In this document: positions 34,914 to 49,029 of the stretch, in pieces | Layout: every line of letters begins with the position of its first letter | Numbering within the stretch: the first letter of the stretch is position 1 | From: Channa striata | Lineage: Eukaryota; Chordata; Actinopteri; Anabantiformes; Channidae | Direction of reading: 5' to 3' | Length of the DNA stretch: 64,000 nt | NCBI GenBank assembly: GCA_033026295.1 | Contig: CM065173.1 | Coordinates: forward strand, 4,340,001-4,404,000 | Translations under genes and position numbers: made by a program | The notes under the pieces: model-generated | Seen by the model: the letters and a program-made list of their open reading frames with translations, nothing else | What the model was told of the DNA's origin: nothing | The model's database searches: none

Positions 34914-36989
34914 ATCAGTAATAACGGCTTCATTGCATTCACTATAACACCAACGTTAGAGTAAAAGCCGACTTTTATTTCGCACTAAATTTAGAACAGA
35001 ATTACTGTTAAAAGGCTTCACATTGCTCAACTTTAGCAAAAAACAGGGAAATAATTTAGGTTTTAATGTGATCATTTTGCTTTTTCTCTTCTTTATTTCT
35101 TTTGTGTTGTTTGTATTAAGTTATTTAAAATGATGTTTGGCTGAGGTATAATAAAAAGCTCATCACATGTAGCATAAAGCTCCGTGGGATTAAAACTAAT
35201 CAGTGTACTGGAGTTTTGATGTGATTGGCCTGTTTTGGGTCAGAAATCACATATTCATTTTCAGGAAATACTCTGTCCCTAAAAGTTTAACTGAGTATAA
35301 ACAGAATCTAAATTCTGCACATGATCTTTGACTTCATATCATCATTTTTTCCTTTGTCTTTGGGTATTTATTTTATTTATTTATTTATTGGTTTTAAATC
35401 ATAATTCCAGGTACTTTCCAAAATTCAACAGAAAGTGATATCACATTCATGTGAAATGCTCAAAGCAGCAGCCATCTTGCCAGTTTTTTGTGCTGAAGTG
35501 AAGAATTTCTTTATCCTCTCTGGACACTGAAGATTCTTCAACTTCAACTGATGAAATCCCCTTAAAACCCTGCAGATGAACTCCACACTGCCTCAAGGTA
35601 AAAACTAAAAATTCGACAGATTTCCTTCCTGAAAAGTTTGACATTTCTGTGATGTGAGGTTTGACATAAATTTCATTGTGTCTGAACAGTTTGTGGCTCT
35701 GAGGCTTTTCGCCAGCCGATCCCATACACTAACCCACCTCAGAGAGGGACTGCTCATGTTGCCCTCCAAAATTAAGGTCTGGTTTCCAAATAATACAGAT
35801 CAACATATTTTAAAAAAAATCCAAATACACAAAGAGTAGAGGCAATGTAAATACTTAACAATCCCGTAAACAGTGAGGCTGCTCTTTGGGAAAAAACAAT
35901 TCCAGATGGAAAACCTAAGTTCATGGCCTTTTGACTCCTCCGTGACCTGAAAACCTCAGACCACCTCCTCTAGTTGGATCCCTTTACTCACAACTGAGTA
36001 CCATCATTAGAACAAGGACAGACAAAGTCTAGACAGTTTACTTCAGTCTACGCTCAATTGATAAAAACTAAATGGAAATATTCAAATCAAAATAACTGAG
36101 TGTTCTGTAAAGGTTGTACTTGCTCATGTAGTTATAATTTTTCTGTAGATTTCGTAGACATTGTTTTGCCGGTATAGTACCACCTGTTTCTGTCTGACTT
36201 GATTTTTCACCTTTTCAGTATTTCTGTAAAACAATACTTTCCATTCGCTATATTTCATCTAGTTTTTGGCAAAGGCATTTGGACCACCCCAGAATCAACA
36301 GTAACACCCATCATGTGCTGTTCATTATCGTTGTTGTACAATACACAATGTGAAGTTACATCACACTATTAACATTTGAGATGAAACTGCAATCTGTGCC
36401 TGCTGCAGTAGTTACCTACTTACGGATTATTACGTTTCACTTGAATAAAAATGTCAAGAAGAAGAAAACGCAGCCCTATCCAGATAAATGGTCAACAAAA
36501 ACAATCAGGAGGACCCATCTGATGCTGCAGCTCAAATCTGGATCAACTTATTTACCTGACAACTAAAGTTGGCTCTATAAGGAAAACCAGGAGCTACATT
36601 TGCCAGATTTAGAGTTTTCTAAAGACACACAAATGTTTAACCATCACAAGAGAAGAAAACAGGAACAGCTGTACTTAGTTAGTTTCCCTGTGTGATGAAA
36701 AATAAACCATTCTTTGTCCTGAATAAACTGTTGCCACCTCCTCCTAAAGGTCAGTGACAGTGATGGTTTCTGAAAAACATGTTCCTCTGCAGTTTTATGA
36801 TTTATTAACACACTTTGCCTAAGCAGTTAATTCTTAATATGTGCAACATGATTTAATTATTGCTCCACATTCAAACCGCACATAGACCCCAACCATTTAA
36901 TAGAAGTCTTACTTTATTGGAACAGGTTTTCTTTTGCATCGACCACAAGCACCGACTCAAAATATTTCACAGAACTCCTGTTCCACTGG

Positions 36990-37510
36990 CCCTATTACTC
37001 ACATTACTGCTGTTACTAGTGCAGCTCCTGGCGCTACAGGTATTTCTGTTTTACCAAAACTGCGTTTCACTTTAACAACCACTACCACGATTACCAGTGT
37101 TACTGCGATTTACGTTTACATTTAGTGATTTGGCAGACGCTTTTATCCAAAGCGACCTACAGACATACTGTGGCGATGGCTGCCACGCAAGGTGTGATTA
37201 ATCAGGGAGCGATTAATTATGGAACATTACTCCTATTACTACTTTCAACTGTTATCATCAGTAGTAGCTGACCAAAGTGAGATTAATGTGGTGTAAAACA
37301 TGGTACAACTCCTATAACACACTTTTCTCACTGTACTAGAACAAGTACCACTACCACTTCAGCCACTACTATCACTATAGTTCTACTGCCGAGACTTACT
37401 CCTGCTTACTGTCATTTACTGCCACTAAATTTGTGAGTGCCAGAACTACTAATACAGTGACTAACCAAGCTCCTTCCCCTACTACTACAACTACTACTAC
37501 TTCCACCACC
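36990..37510. repeat. Degenerate ACT/TAC triplet array interrupted by a SINE fragment
   Basis: Short runs such as ACTACTACAACTACTACTAC and ACAAGTACCACTACCACTTC recur over about 500 bases, split by the SINE fragment at 37116-37210. The triplet-rich sequence on both sides suggests insertion of the SINE into a pre-existing array. Confidence 0.5.
37116..37210 (-). mobile_element. SINE fragment (3' module only)
   Basis: TTTAGTGATTTGGCAGACGC, TTTTATCCAAAGCGACCTAC and GGCGATGGCTGCCACGCAAG match, in order, the plus-strand text of the SINE at 21930-22136. The tRNA head is missing. Confidence 0.75.
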
Positions 37511-37529
37511 TCTCCTGTGTAAACATGCA

Positions 37530-37930
37530 GCTGTCCATCAGTCAGCAGGCTCCTGATGTGCTGTTTAAAACCTCTCTCTGATCTCTCCTGGTTTATTTAT
37601 GGGCTCACGTTTATCTCTCACTCATCAGCCTGACAAATGTTTCTCTTTACGTCCATTACTATTCCACGCAGTCCGTTCGGCTGCTGAGCTATTTAATTAA
37701 GTGTCTGACTGCTGATGGCTCGACTTCCAGCTTTATTGAACCAAAATTAAAGAAAAAACTCAGTCATTTGAATAAACGCCTGGGGCTTGCCTTCCAACCA
37801 TTTCATTTCAATATCTTCTCGTGCCATTTTAACCTTTCCTGCTGCTGCTTCGACTCAGAGTGAAGGAAAATAAAACGTTGCTGCGTGTCACCCGAGCAGA
37901 AAACTTCACACATTCAATAATTACTAACCT
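37530..37930. promoter_or_regulatory. Candidate conserved non-coding element
   Basis: 400 bases of complex sequence: CCTGGTTTATTTATGGGC, GAGCTATTTAATTAAGTGTC, CCAGCTTTATTGAACC, GAAAATAAAACGTTGC. It has TTTATTG (caudal/posterior-HOX-like) and TTAATTAAGTG cores and no coding frame of note. Confidence 0.42.
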
Positions 37931-38009
37931 TGAGCTTACAAACATGAGGAAAAACATATTTCGCTACTCATTCACTGTTGTTCTTAAAGGAACACTCCAC
38001 TGTTTTTAC

Positions 38010-38860
38010 ATGTACTGAATGAGCCAAAATATTAAAAATGTATCATTATTTGTATAATTTTTAACAGCAATTTAATCTAGACAAAACTCTTCCGATTCAC
38101 CCATTAGATTTTAGATTTTTCTCTTTAAAGATGAAAAATATGGAAGTCTGTGACGGCCAATAAAACATTTTTAAAACATTTCATTTGCATAAGGAGGTTT
38201 GGGGAAAATCATTTAACTTTATATTTACATTTACATTTTTAGTATTAGATTGTAGTGCACAACAAAATACATTATTTTGCTGATTTTTTATTCATATTTT
38301 AACTATTAAAACTTGAATTTCAAAGTTTTTAATCACTAATTTAAATGTAAAATTTAATGTATAGCAAAACTAAAACAAGTTAAAATTTTAATTTATTTAT
38401 ATATAGATGTGGTTTACAGAATCTCTTTTGATTTAAATTAATACTTTTTTTTATTATTAGATTTTTTTTGAAATGCCAAATTTAAAAATTCAAGCAAAAA
38501 TTCAAATTTGTGTGCAAATGATGTATGACTATAAAATGGTGTATGTATAAAATTTTACTTTATTTACACTTCACATAATTCAGAACTCTTCTACACGCAC
38601 ATAGACATATTAACAACATTTATTTATGTTTTCAGATTTGGTTAAAATGTTTGTTTGTTTTTTTCATAAAAATGAAAATACATTTTAAATTTAAACTGAA
38701 CTGTTTATCTTAAAAATCGTTTTTGTCAAAATGGCACAAAATTTGTTTGGCCCCAGCAATGAAATAATATAATAAATTAACACAATACAATATAAATACA
38801 TACATTTTAATTATTATGAAGCATGCACATAGTAAACAATTAACTTTTTAACTTTTTTTA
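38010..38860. other. AT-rich low-complexity intronic DNA
   Basis: Dominated by A/T runs (AAATTTAAT, TTTAAAT) with no gene, no identifiable repeat unit and no GC-balanced block. Confidence 0.6.
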
Positions 38861-39174
38861 ATTCAGGATAAATCCACTGAGAGACGCTGATCGCAGTCCC
38901 ACACTTACACACACTTACACACACTTCCACTTGAAGCTGACCTGTGGCCACTGAACAGCTGGAGTTAAGGGCACCACAGTGGTGTTAGGGGAGGAGACAA
39001 GTGTTGCATTTTCACATGCCTAACCCAGATTTTTAGCCTGACACTTTATCTTTTCAATAGAAACCGGTTAAAACAATGACATCATTTAGCGGGTTTTAAC
39101 ACAAAAAATTGTCGCCCTCTTCATTTGAAGAAGAGAATTGCTAATCAGTTTAATAGTTTATTTTGAAATATTTG

Positions 39175-39270
39175 TATGGTAATTCTGTGTATATTTTGTG
39201 GATGTATGGAGGACTGCTGGAAGAATAGCAGATAAGTTGGAGCTAATGGGGATCCTAATAAAGAAAGAAA
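39175..39270 (+). mobile_element. Fish LINE 3'-tail-like fragment
   Basis: GCAGATAAGTTGGAGCTAAT followed by GGGGATCCTAATAAAGAAAG resembles the 3' end of fish non-LTR elements (GCTAATGGGGATCCNAATAAA) with a degenerate A-rich tail. Confidence 0.5.
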
Positions 39271-41871
39271 AGAAACACACGCACATGGTACTGATTGGTT
39301 ACTGATAAAGAGGAGGAATAATGATGCAAGCATTACAAAGTAAATGTAATTTACTCTGCTTTGAAGTCAACACCAAACTACGTTGGATGGTGGGGCCAAA
39401 TTAATCACTCGCACATCCAGAGACACGAGCAAAGGAAAAAAAATCCACCTAATTGGCACAAACAGCTCAGAGAAAACGTTTTCTGTGGACCGTGCTGAAT
39501 CTCCTCTGCAGATTTCAGGGTTTTAAAGCTCGCTGCTATTTTCCATCTGTTTGGCGGCAGCTCCACTCTGTTGCACTGGGACCAGCGGTCAGCAGCAAGG
39601 TGAAGCCAGCCGCACCATCTGGACTGACCTTGGACCAGACTGGGCCAACAGAGGCTATAGTATCTGAGGCAAAACGTGAGAGAAAACAGAACGAGAAAAG
39701 GCTTGTCCTGCTAAAATAGCACACTTATTTGCTCAATGTTTTTTATTTTGTAATACCTGATTTGTCTTTTATCTAGTTTATCTAGCTGAATGTGAATGTG
39801 TGTCTTTTGACCATCCCAACACATTCTGGGCTTTATCCTCCTAATTATTTGTGATTGTGATCATGATTTTATAGATACAGTAGGTGTGTGCATATATGGA
39901 TAGCATGTACGCATTCACAAATATGGACATATATCTGTACATGTGCTTCAGAAAGAAAAATAACTTTCTGAAGTTATTTTTAACCCTGTTGTAAATGACA
40001 TAGTAAATTTACTTCAGAATGGAAAAACATTCTATTGCTTTATCAGAAGAAGCCCAAACACACTTTTGTGTAACTATTAAAAATCAAAATACAATTTCTA
40101 CTGTATCTGCCTACAGACTGTCCACAGCATGTATGATGCTTCTCTATTACGCTTATTATCAGCACCATCACAGTCTCCATCCACTTTCTTTTTGGAATAT
40201 GCTGATACAGTTTATTTAATTATTTTCTATTAGAAAAACTTTAGAAGCACATGACTCACCAAAGTCTGAGACTGAAAAACTAAAAATAAGGAAATTAACT
40301 TTTTTTTTTGTTTCATTACTTGATTTTCCTTTCTTCTGTATTATTAACTTCGCTCTCTGCAGCTCTTTACAGTTGAGGCCACATTCACTAACACTTCGAC
40401 ATCCTATTTGGCAACCTTTTTGTTTCAGGAACTTTCTTTATCCACTTTATTCACTTTGTCTGCAGGTTTCACATGAAGCCCAAGAGGACGGGTGTTTATG
40501 CTGCTCTGATTGATTTCTGGATTCTGGAGCATTTTATGCCTAAACAGCAAACCCCACACACTGAGGAACAGCATCCAAAAAAGCAACTTTTTAAAGGCAA
40601 ATGGGACGTAGCTGTAAGTCTCAGGTAATGTTCACATACAAGCTTCACCCAGTTTAACCCATGCAGATGTGGTTCCAATGTTGAGCCTATCAGAGTACAC
40701 AGCATAAAGCTGGACATAGAAAAACATTAAGACAAATAAGCTTTTGATCTAATGTCCTCCACCAAGCCTGACCTCAGCTCAGCTTTAACCGCATGTCAAA
40801 CCGTCACAGCTGATCTGAATTTATATCACATTTAAAACATTTCCACCCCGAGCTGCAGAAAGCAACACCTCAACATCCACAGAGCAGCGCGATCTTATCC
40901 TGCACGGTCTGCATCCATCTCTTCATATTTGCAGCCTGCTGTAAGTGGATTACTGATGAAATCATTCACAACTAATGGCATCCAGACGGTCGAGAGACAG
41001 AGACACACAGAGTGCGGGAGACTCCCACAGTCATGATCTGTTAAATGAAGACACATCCAGAAGTCAGATGCTGGAGTTCACTGGAATTCTCTCCCCAGAA
41101 TCTGTTCTTTTTTCCAAGGAAAATACCTGCAGAATGTCTGTTTTCTATTGCATTAAATACATTCAGAGGCAACCTTGTTTGAATGGATGAAGCAACACAT
41201 TGATCAACAGAGCAACAGAGGAGGTGGTTTACCTTGGACAGCATAGTGGGAATGGACATGGGGGGAGGTCCAGATATGAAGTGAAAATTATATTTAAAAT
41301 TATAGAGCTCAGGTGAAAGACACAAGAAAGTCTCAAAATGATCTCCAACAGATGCAGAAAGACCAAATGGACGAGATGCACAACGACCAGAAAAGATGGA
41401 ACATCACGAAAAACACAGAAAAGTGCCCTTTCCTAAGCAGCTGTCGGAATCTGATCAGAATCTGACCAGTTTTTGTGTTTTTTTTAGGAGTGTGTTTTCC
41501 GTAAAAATGTCAGACGCATCCAAGAGAAACAACGGTCGGCCCAGTGATGTCTCTGCAGCCAGAAGAGGACGCAACCAGTAGAAAATGATCTGTCTCATCA
41601 AAATATAAAAACGAAAACAAGGAACAAATAAAGTCAGTAATTCACTGCAGAGCAAGGAGGAATCTGACGTATAAGATATATTAAACACACATAAAACATA
41701 CAAACGATTCTAACAAAAGCACGAAAAATGTCACGTGTTTCATGTAAAACTGTGAATAAAGTTCAACTTTTGTTAATTTACTGTAAACACACAGACGTCC
41801 TAAGGCACTACAGACCATAATAATCTGTCAGACACTTAGACACACTTTATTACAAATATCATTAATATTTA

Positions 41872-42012
41872 TAACAGAGAGGACAGGAAACGAGGAGAGA
41901 AGAGAAGCTGAGGAGACACAGAGATGTAGGGAGCTAAAGAGCAGAGAGTAAAGATGACACAAGGAGGGGAAGGAGGAAACAAGGAAAGGAGATAGAAGAG
42001 GAGATAACTGCG
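41872..42012 (+). repeat. Purine-rich low-complexity tract
   Basis: About 140 bases mostly of AGGA/GAGA words (GAGGAGAGAAGAGAAGCTGA and similar). No gene. Confidence 0.7.
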
Positions 42013-42199
42013 GTGGATAAATTTACAACAGAATCAAAGTAGAATTAAACGCACAAGTACACACACACACACACACCGAAAGCCAGCACACCTCCTTTCT
42101 GGATCATGCCCCCCCCACCCACATGTGACCTCATGGAGGACAGTGGTGCCTGATCATCCAATCCAGATCATGCAGGTCCTCGTCAGATCTCTTTTCTCC

Positions 42200-42475
42200 T
42201 GCGCTCCAGTGGTGCCTCTAAACGCCTCATCAACATGTTTAATCAAATTAGCAGGCGGCCAAAAATTGACGCTTTTCATTAATTATACAGGATAAGTCTA
42301 ATTGCAAATTCAAATGTATTCTCTCCGAACAGAAGGTGTTCAGTAATATTTCAGGGAATTTGCATATTAAATGGGGGTCGCTCTGCATTATGGATGCTAA
42401 TGTATGCACATTGTCTTTATTTTTAACTTGCGGGCCATATGCGCGGCTGCCTGCGTGAGCAGGTGAAAACAGTCC
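42200..42475. promoter_or_regulatory. Candidate conserved non-coding element with octamer site
   Basis: Contains ATTTGCAT at 42358-42365 (POU octamer) within GAATTTGCATATTAAATGGG, and CATTAATTATACAGG, GTCTAATTGCAAATTC, GGATGCTAATGTATGCAC. The density of homeodomain/POU cores in complex sequence is the highest I saw in the window. Confidence 0.5.
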
Positions 42476-44099
42476 TGAGTGTTTAATTTTGCTGAACAAA
42501 CGCCACGAGGATGCTTGTCAAGTGCTGTATGGTCTGTGTCAATCTCTGGTTCCATTTTTGTTCTCGTGCGTTTCCTTGTCCCGGCCTTGGCTTTGATTTG
42601 TTTGAGGTGTTGCTGCAGCAGCTTCCTGTCGCTGCTTTTCTGCCTTTTCTGTTGTTTTCTCGGCTCTTTTGGCTGCGAGCCGTCACTGGTGACACTGCAC
42701 CGTCAGCGCAAACAGAGGGCAGGAGTGTGACACAGTGGGAAACAAACACACCTCGACCACTGCCACCTGCACGCTGCCACAAACACACCCCAACAGAAAC
42801 ACACACGCTGTTGACCTGCGTGTACAGAAGCCAAATACTGACAAGACGTTTAGATATAGACACTGTGAATCAAAATGCCACGATAACAATTCAACTGTGA
42901 AAGTTAATTTGAGTTTTGAACATGATGTTTGATGTGAAAAGTTCTGCCAGTGAACTTTTTAACTTGAAAGAGATTTTCAGTCCAAATTGTTTTGGTATTT
43001 AGGTCAAAACTGTAACATGCACAAAGATTTTTTAAGTCAAAATTATTGTATATTGTATTTATAAAAATCTATTTAGGTGAAGATAAATCATGTTGTGTTT
43101 TAAAAATTAACACAAGTCAAAAAGCAGGAGTTTGGTCATTTAAAAATGGTAAACATTTATTGTGCGCACCTTGGATTGAGAAATATTACAACTTAAATTT
43201 GGATTTCGTACTGGAAGGAGAAATTATAAACTAGATTTGTAGCCTTTGTGATAATCGGGGTCATTAAATTTGTAGCAGCTTTCTCAGGATTGCTTCTAGA
43301 CAGTGGAGCAGTTTTCACGTCGGTGGAGCTGCTCTGGTCTCACACCAGCTCTATCCTCATCCCACTGAGATGAAAGCCCCAACTGTGCTGTCAAGAGGTT
43401 GACAATGAACATCATTTACCGTCAATTACTGTTTGTGTTTGAACTGAATACTCCGTCAGAGACATTAGAGGGAATAGTGAAATCTGCAGACCAACAGGTG
43501 AAGACAGTAAGACTTCCCACTTTAACTCGTATCAGAACGAATTGGAGACGTCTGATAACAGCAACAGTAAGTCGAATGTTTGATTCTGATTTATTTGATG
43601 ATTCACTTCGAGTAAAAACCAGCTCTGTTCCCCCAAAATGACGTGTATACCTTCAAATACGTCCTATGAAAAATGTGGGTTATGTTCCCAGGTGACGTTG
43701 TTCAATGACTGAACCACAGGAGGTGGTTTGGGTGAATGACAGCGTAGCACAACACAAGAAGGAGTTAGTGAATGCACCCAAACTCAAGAGGTCATGGGGT
43801 CAAAGGGGCAGAACCTCTGTACCAAATGTCTGTTCGTATTTCTTGTTTTACTTGGTTTACTTGGTACACGATCAGTTAATGACACAATATTCCCACAAGG
43901 AGACCAAATGATCCACAAGACACATACTGACCAAAAATAGACACAAAGTGACCAAAACGAGACGCAAACAGACAGATTCCAAACGAAACATGAGCAAAAT
44001 CACGCCAAACATAAGAAAAAGGACACAAAACAAGTGACAGACACGGACGCTGTAATGTCGGAAGCTTGTTCCACAGGCGCAGAACACGGGGAAGTAGTT

Positions 44100-44480
44100 T
44101 ACTCATCAGCGTCTTAAAACAATGTCAGGTACGGAGCCCCCATCTCCCTGCACACCAACACTTCCCCTGAAGCTTTGACGGCGTTTTGCGAGGTGTTAAC
44201 ACGACGCAGGATCAGGGGGGAAGATTGGGGGGGTCCTGAGGAAAAATAAAGATTAATTAAAAAGCAGCCAAGTGTGAGCGAACCTTGTGACACAATAGAG
44301 GACGGACTCGCTTAATGAACTGCGATCACATCTCTACCCCCCCCCCGAACCCCCTGCCCCCTGAGACAGTGTTTATTAGGCCGACACACACAAATATACA
44401 TAATACACCTTGGTCCAATCCACAGCTGAGCTTTAACAGCAGCTTATACTTTAATGAATGAGTCATCAGTCCTAACGAGA
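44100..44480. promoter_or_regulatory. Candidate conserved non-coding element, split by a poly-C tract
   Basis: Blocks AAGATTAATTAAAAAGCAGC, GGACGGACTCGCTTAATGAA and CAGTGTTTATTAGGCCGAC flank a C-run (44337-44347). Complex non-coding texture. Confidence 0.38.
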
Positions 44481-47400
44481 AGAACTGCAGGCGAGTGGAA
44501 ACAGAAACATCTCTTTATCCGAAATGAAAAAGATATGAATTATTGTTTGTATTTCTGGTCATTTGTCCTGACATTGTGGAAATGTGTTGTCTACTTTTGA
44601 TCAACACAATCACCAGTCAGTGAACATTTGTGAGCAAATCATGGTTCTGGAGCAATATAGCGTAGTAAACAGATCATTTGGATAACTTCGGAAAGTAGTT
44701 TGTAGGGAAACTGTGCAAAAAGGCTGAGGTTGATAATGTTAAAAACGATTGACAACATTTGTGGTAAAACAAAAAAAAACTCTAGTGCTGAAGGGTGGAA
44801 AGATATTTTCCCAAACCACAAAGCAAAGAAATGTTCCAACACTGAGGGCAGTAAAATCGCACAGGCCACAGGTAGAGAACGTCTCCACCGATCATGCTGG
44901 TAAACACCACAGTCTACGCAGGAAGGAAGAGGGGAAATGTTTTGTGAACGTTTGTCCTGAGACTCGTTTCTCACTCAAGATCCAAACGACTCATCTGATG
45001 CTGGAGGATAAAATCTGGTAGATGAACTGAGAGAAGGCGAGCGGCCAGCTCCCCCACAGATCGTCCCTCAGTGGAAAGTGCGACCTGGCAGCTGACGGGC
45101 GAAGCGTGTCTCCGCGGCCCGCCGAGAAAATCCAGAGCGACCAAAGGGGAGCACACCAAGGACAAAACCAGCTACCCTGGACCACAGCTGAGCCAACCTG
45201 GACCAAACGTCAGTCTGTCATCACATTAGCAGGATGCGGTTTAACACCACAAGTTTATTTTAGGAAAAGTTATCACAATATTCTGGGGCTGAGGGGTGAT
45301 TACACATGCATGAAGTAAGGCGGGTGGATCAGCGGCTAATCTGAACTGAAGACATACTACAGACTGGCTACAGATCAGACACGTAACATAACGATGATGT
45401 TCAGTTTGTGCCACAATGACTCCCAGTAACTCATCTTTGTCTCTTTGCTTGCACCCTCAGCTCGTTCGCTCCCCTTTTCACAGAGATCCAGCTGCTGTCA
45501 TTACTGTGGTCAGTAGAAACACTGCTGACAAAAAATCTTTTCTCTGTATCCATTTTATAATTAAATGGTATTCACACAAGAAGTTTGTCTGAATTTGTCT
45601 ATGATTGTCAAGTTTTGCTGTTTCACTAAGAAGTTTCACCGAACAAAAATAAGTGTCTGAGTTACAGAGTTGAGTCTGTTACAGTGTCTGAGTTCTTCAG
45701 TCCAACTATTTCGTATCGTATCGTGGTGCTGACAAAAAACTGTGTGCACAGCAAAGCTTTTCAGACGTCTAACAGATCAATTTAATCCAAGTGCATCAGT
45801 GATAAAAACACAAAATGTTATACAAGGTGAATATCATGATATCGGCACAACCAATACTTCATATTTATTCACATTTTATCACTGAATCCCTTCATGCCTA
45901 TGGACAAATTTACTTGTTGGGATCTTTGGACAAACTGTGAGAGCTGCTGCTGTTGCTGACAGTTTGTGTAAAGGTGAAGAGGTCAGGAACCAGGGTGGGG
46001 GGGTTGTGGGATTGAATGGGTGGTGCAACATCTGTACACAGCTGGAATAGACAATGTTTCCCAAGAGAAACTCCCATCATCCACTTCCTCTGCAGCTCTC
46101 TCTCCCTCTGTCTTTAAATAGAGAACACATGTTGCTCTATCGCCGACCGGAAGCTGCACATCATGGATCATAAAGTCGGGTTGAAGCTGCAAAGCTCAGA
46201 GGATCGATTCCTCGTCAACAGATGAGTTAAATGCTGCTGGTTCCATGTTTACAGCAGCAGCAACAGAGTCTGCGAAGGCTGAGTGAGGAAAGAGCACCGA
46301 GCTAAATGCTTCGAACTCAAACATTACTGTGGAATCGATACGTCACTGGAAAAGGGCAGGAGAGACACCGATGTTTGCGCGAAGCCACAGCACCAGACCC
46401 GCTACCAGCAAGAGCAACAGTAGGAAAACGCCAAGTGGACATAAACAAGTGCTTCCTGTGTCACACTCCTGGCTAATTACTATTTAACAAGACCCTTGAG
46501 ATCTGAAATCTAATGCTTGGTAAATGTTTAAAAGTTCCACAGTCCAGCTTTCAGACACCATCAGCCGAGCCATGTTACTAAAAGACAGTCTGAGCTCAAA
46601 GTCCCTTCACCTGTCCGGCCCATAGTTTATCATGATGCGTTTTCTGTGCACCCGTGAAGAACACGCACTTTTACACGACGCTCTCACTAATTCTAATAAG
46701 ACGCACGTCGCTGACTTTAACCCACAGCTGGAAGTCATCAACTTTGTCTTCTTTAGAATGCTTCTGTAACTTATTACCCATAACCTTTAATGTCTTTGTA
46801 TCATTGTCCATCCTCTGTTGAGATTAATAAACCAATATCTATTTCCTGTCAAGGTAAGTAATCTGCCACCTTCCCCTTCAACCACTTTCCCTGGATTCAA
46901 ATCAGGTTTTAAACTTTCTAGCAACGAGTGAAGTCTGACAGGTCTAAACCACGTCCCCAATCAAAGCACCAGAAAATCTGAAGTGGACTGAGCAGGTAGT
47001 TTACAGGCGAGTTTAACTACAGGTCACCGCCTGGATGTGGAGCAGTGGATGGAAAACTCTCTCACAACACTCACAATTGTCCCGTGAGAAACAGCAGGAG
47101 GACTGTTGAAAACTGGAGCAGCAGTAAAAAAAAAAAAAACTGTGTGCAGAATTAACAAAAGACAGATGATGTTTTGTACATGGCGTTGATGCTGGTGTGA
47201 TCACTGAGCCGAAGCTCATTTGTTTCTCCTCTTTCTGTAATGTGCATGAACAGTAGTTGAACAAACACAACAAAAAAAAGGATGTGTTGCATCTATAAGA
47301 AACAAACACATGTCTGATGTGTGTGTGCCATGACGTCAGTCCTTCAACTTCACAAAGGAGCTGGGGTATGTTTAGAAAATGAACGAAAGGGAAAATTGCA

Positions 47401-49029
47401 GACAAAGCACTACTGACATACTGTTGGTGTTTATAGGCTGACGTGCATAGCTTTCTAATATCATTTCTCATTTCATCATTTTTATGTTAAGTCTTATTTG
47501 TCGACCTGCAACGACTGGAGCTGCTCATCAGTAAAAGTAAAGTCTCTCTGGTGTAACGGTTTAGCTGCTCGACCGTTAATAAGAACTTCTCAATCAGTTA
47601 GGGAGTTTATCCACTGAGAACACTGTACATTCTGATTAGTTGAGCTTACTTGAAAAAAAGCATGCAAATTAATTGCCTTGAAAAAAACTGTTAAAAAAAA
47701 TATTAATTATATACGCTTTTTAAGTGTAGTACACTACACAACTACAACAACAGTGTACAGTACTTAAAATATACCTATGGTGTACTCATAACTCAGTATG
47801 GAGTACTCAGAGTTATTAGTGCTATCTTTCAAATGACACACTTATTTAAGATGGGTCAACGTTCAACATCTGAGTTTCAGTCACTTTAACAAGAATCGGA
47901 TTTACTGCCTTTACCAGGCAAACTTGTTGTCTTAAAATGACCAACTATTGGTTCCTTGTGTAACTTTAGTATTCAAAACTTATGTCATACAGGACTTTCT
48001 ACATTGGTCACATCGTCTGCAGTCATGGTTTATTAACGACGCCCCTCCCCCCAAAATTAATGAACATTCCTTACTATTTTAACCACACTACACTGTACCA
48101 CAATATTATGGTATTATATATTATACCACTAGGGTAGATGGACCCCCACCCTCCCAGCTCTTCCATCTAAGAGCACTTCTTTTGTCAATTAGCAGTAATT
48201 ATCTGGTGCTCAGATCAGTCCCACATATTGTAAATTGTTGTTCACATTGTACTGCACCAGCATGAAATGTATTTTACTTGCAGCAATGTGGTTTGGTAAA
48301 TGGAATCCTCCATCTTTGCTTAGCAAATGTCAGCCGAGGATTTTCCAAGAGCAGGAAAAAGGTCAATGGTCAGTTACACTGGGTTTATGAATTGCAACAT
48401 GAGTCTTTGACACTATTAATATACACCTTTATGACCGTGGTAATACCCTCTTAAAAGTTTTCATATTAAGCAACTTTTTGTGAATTACTGCCTCCAATTG
48501 GTTAAGTCGTCTCATTTGTTACAGCTGCACTTGATTGTTTGTAGTTAGCATCACCCAAAAAAAGGAGTAAAGACGTTAAGACCACCATTGGATTTGACAG
48601 TGAATCAGGCACAAACAAACACTTGAGAGAAAAAGTGAAAAGATCATTTCACATGCCAAGTCGGTGTCAGAGAGCAGGATCCAGCTCCTAGATCACACCA
48701 TTCACTTGTTCCAGGTTTCATTTCTGTCTTGTAAGTTGGAGACAGAGCAATTCATTGTAACTGTGGGTCGGTGGGAACAAAGGCCCAGCAGCTCCACCAC
48801 AAGCACTTCAAGGAGTGAAGGAAAAGTAGCTCCGAAAATACACAGGAGCCAAGTGCTCGAGTAAGTGTACTTAGTTACTTTCCACAACGGGTCAGACAGG
48901 TGAGAGACAGACAGGTGATGTGAGGATGCAGTCACTTCATTACCGTCAACAGACAGGAATCAAAGAGTCGGGCCGACACTGAGCGGCCATCATTCACAGC
49001 TCTGTGTGTGTGTGTGTGACTGACAGGTG

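Noticed and set aside
47013..47471. 152-codon minus-strand frame
   Set aside because: Poly-Phe/Cys/Ser composition from A-rich DNA, no family features and no exon borders.
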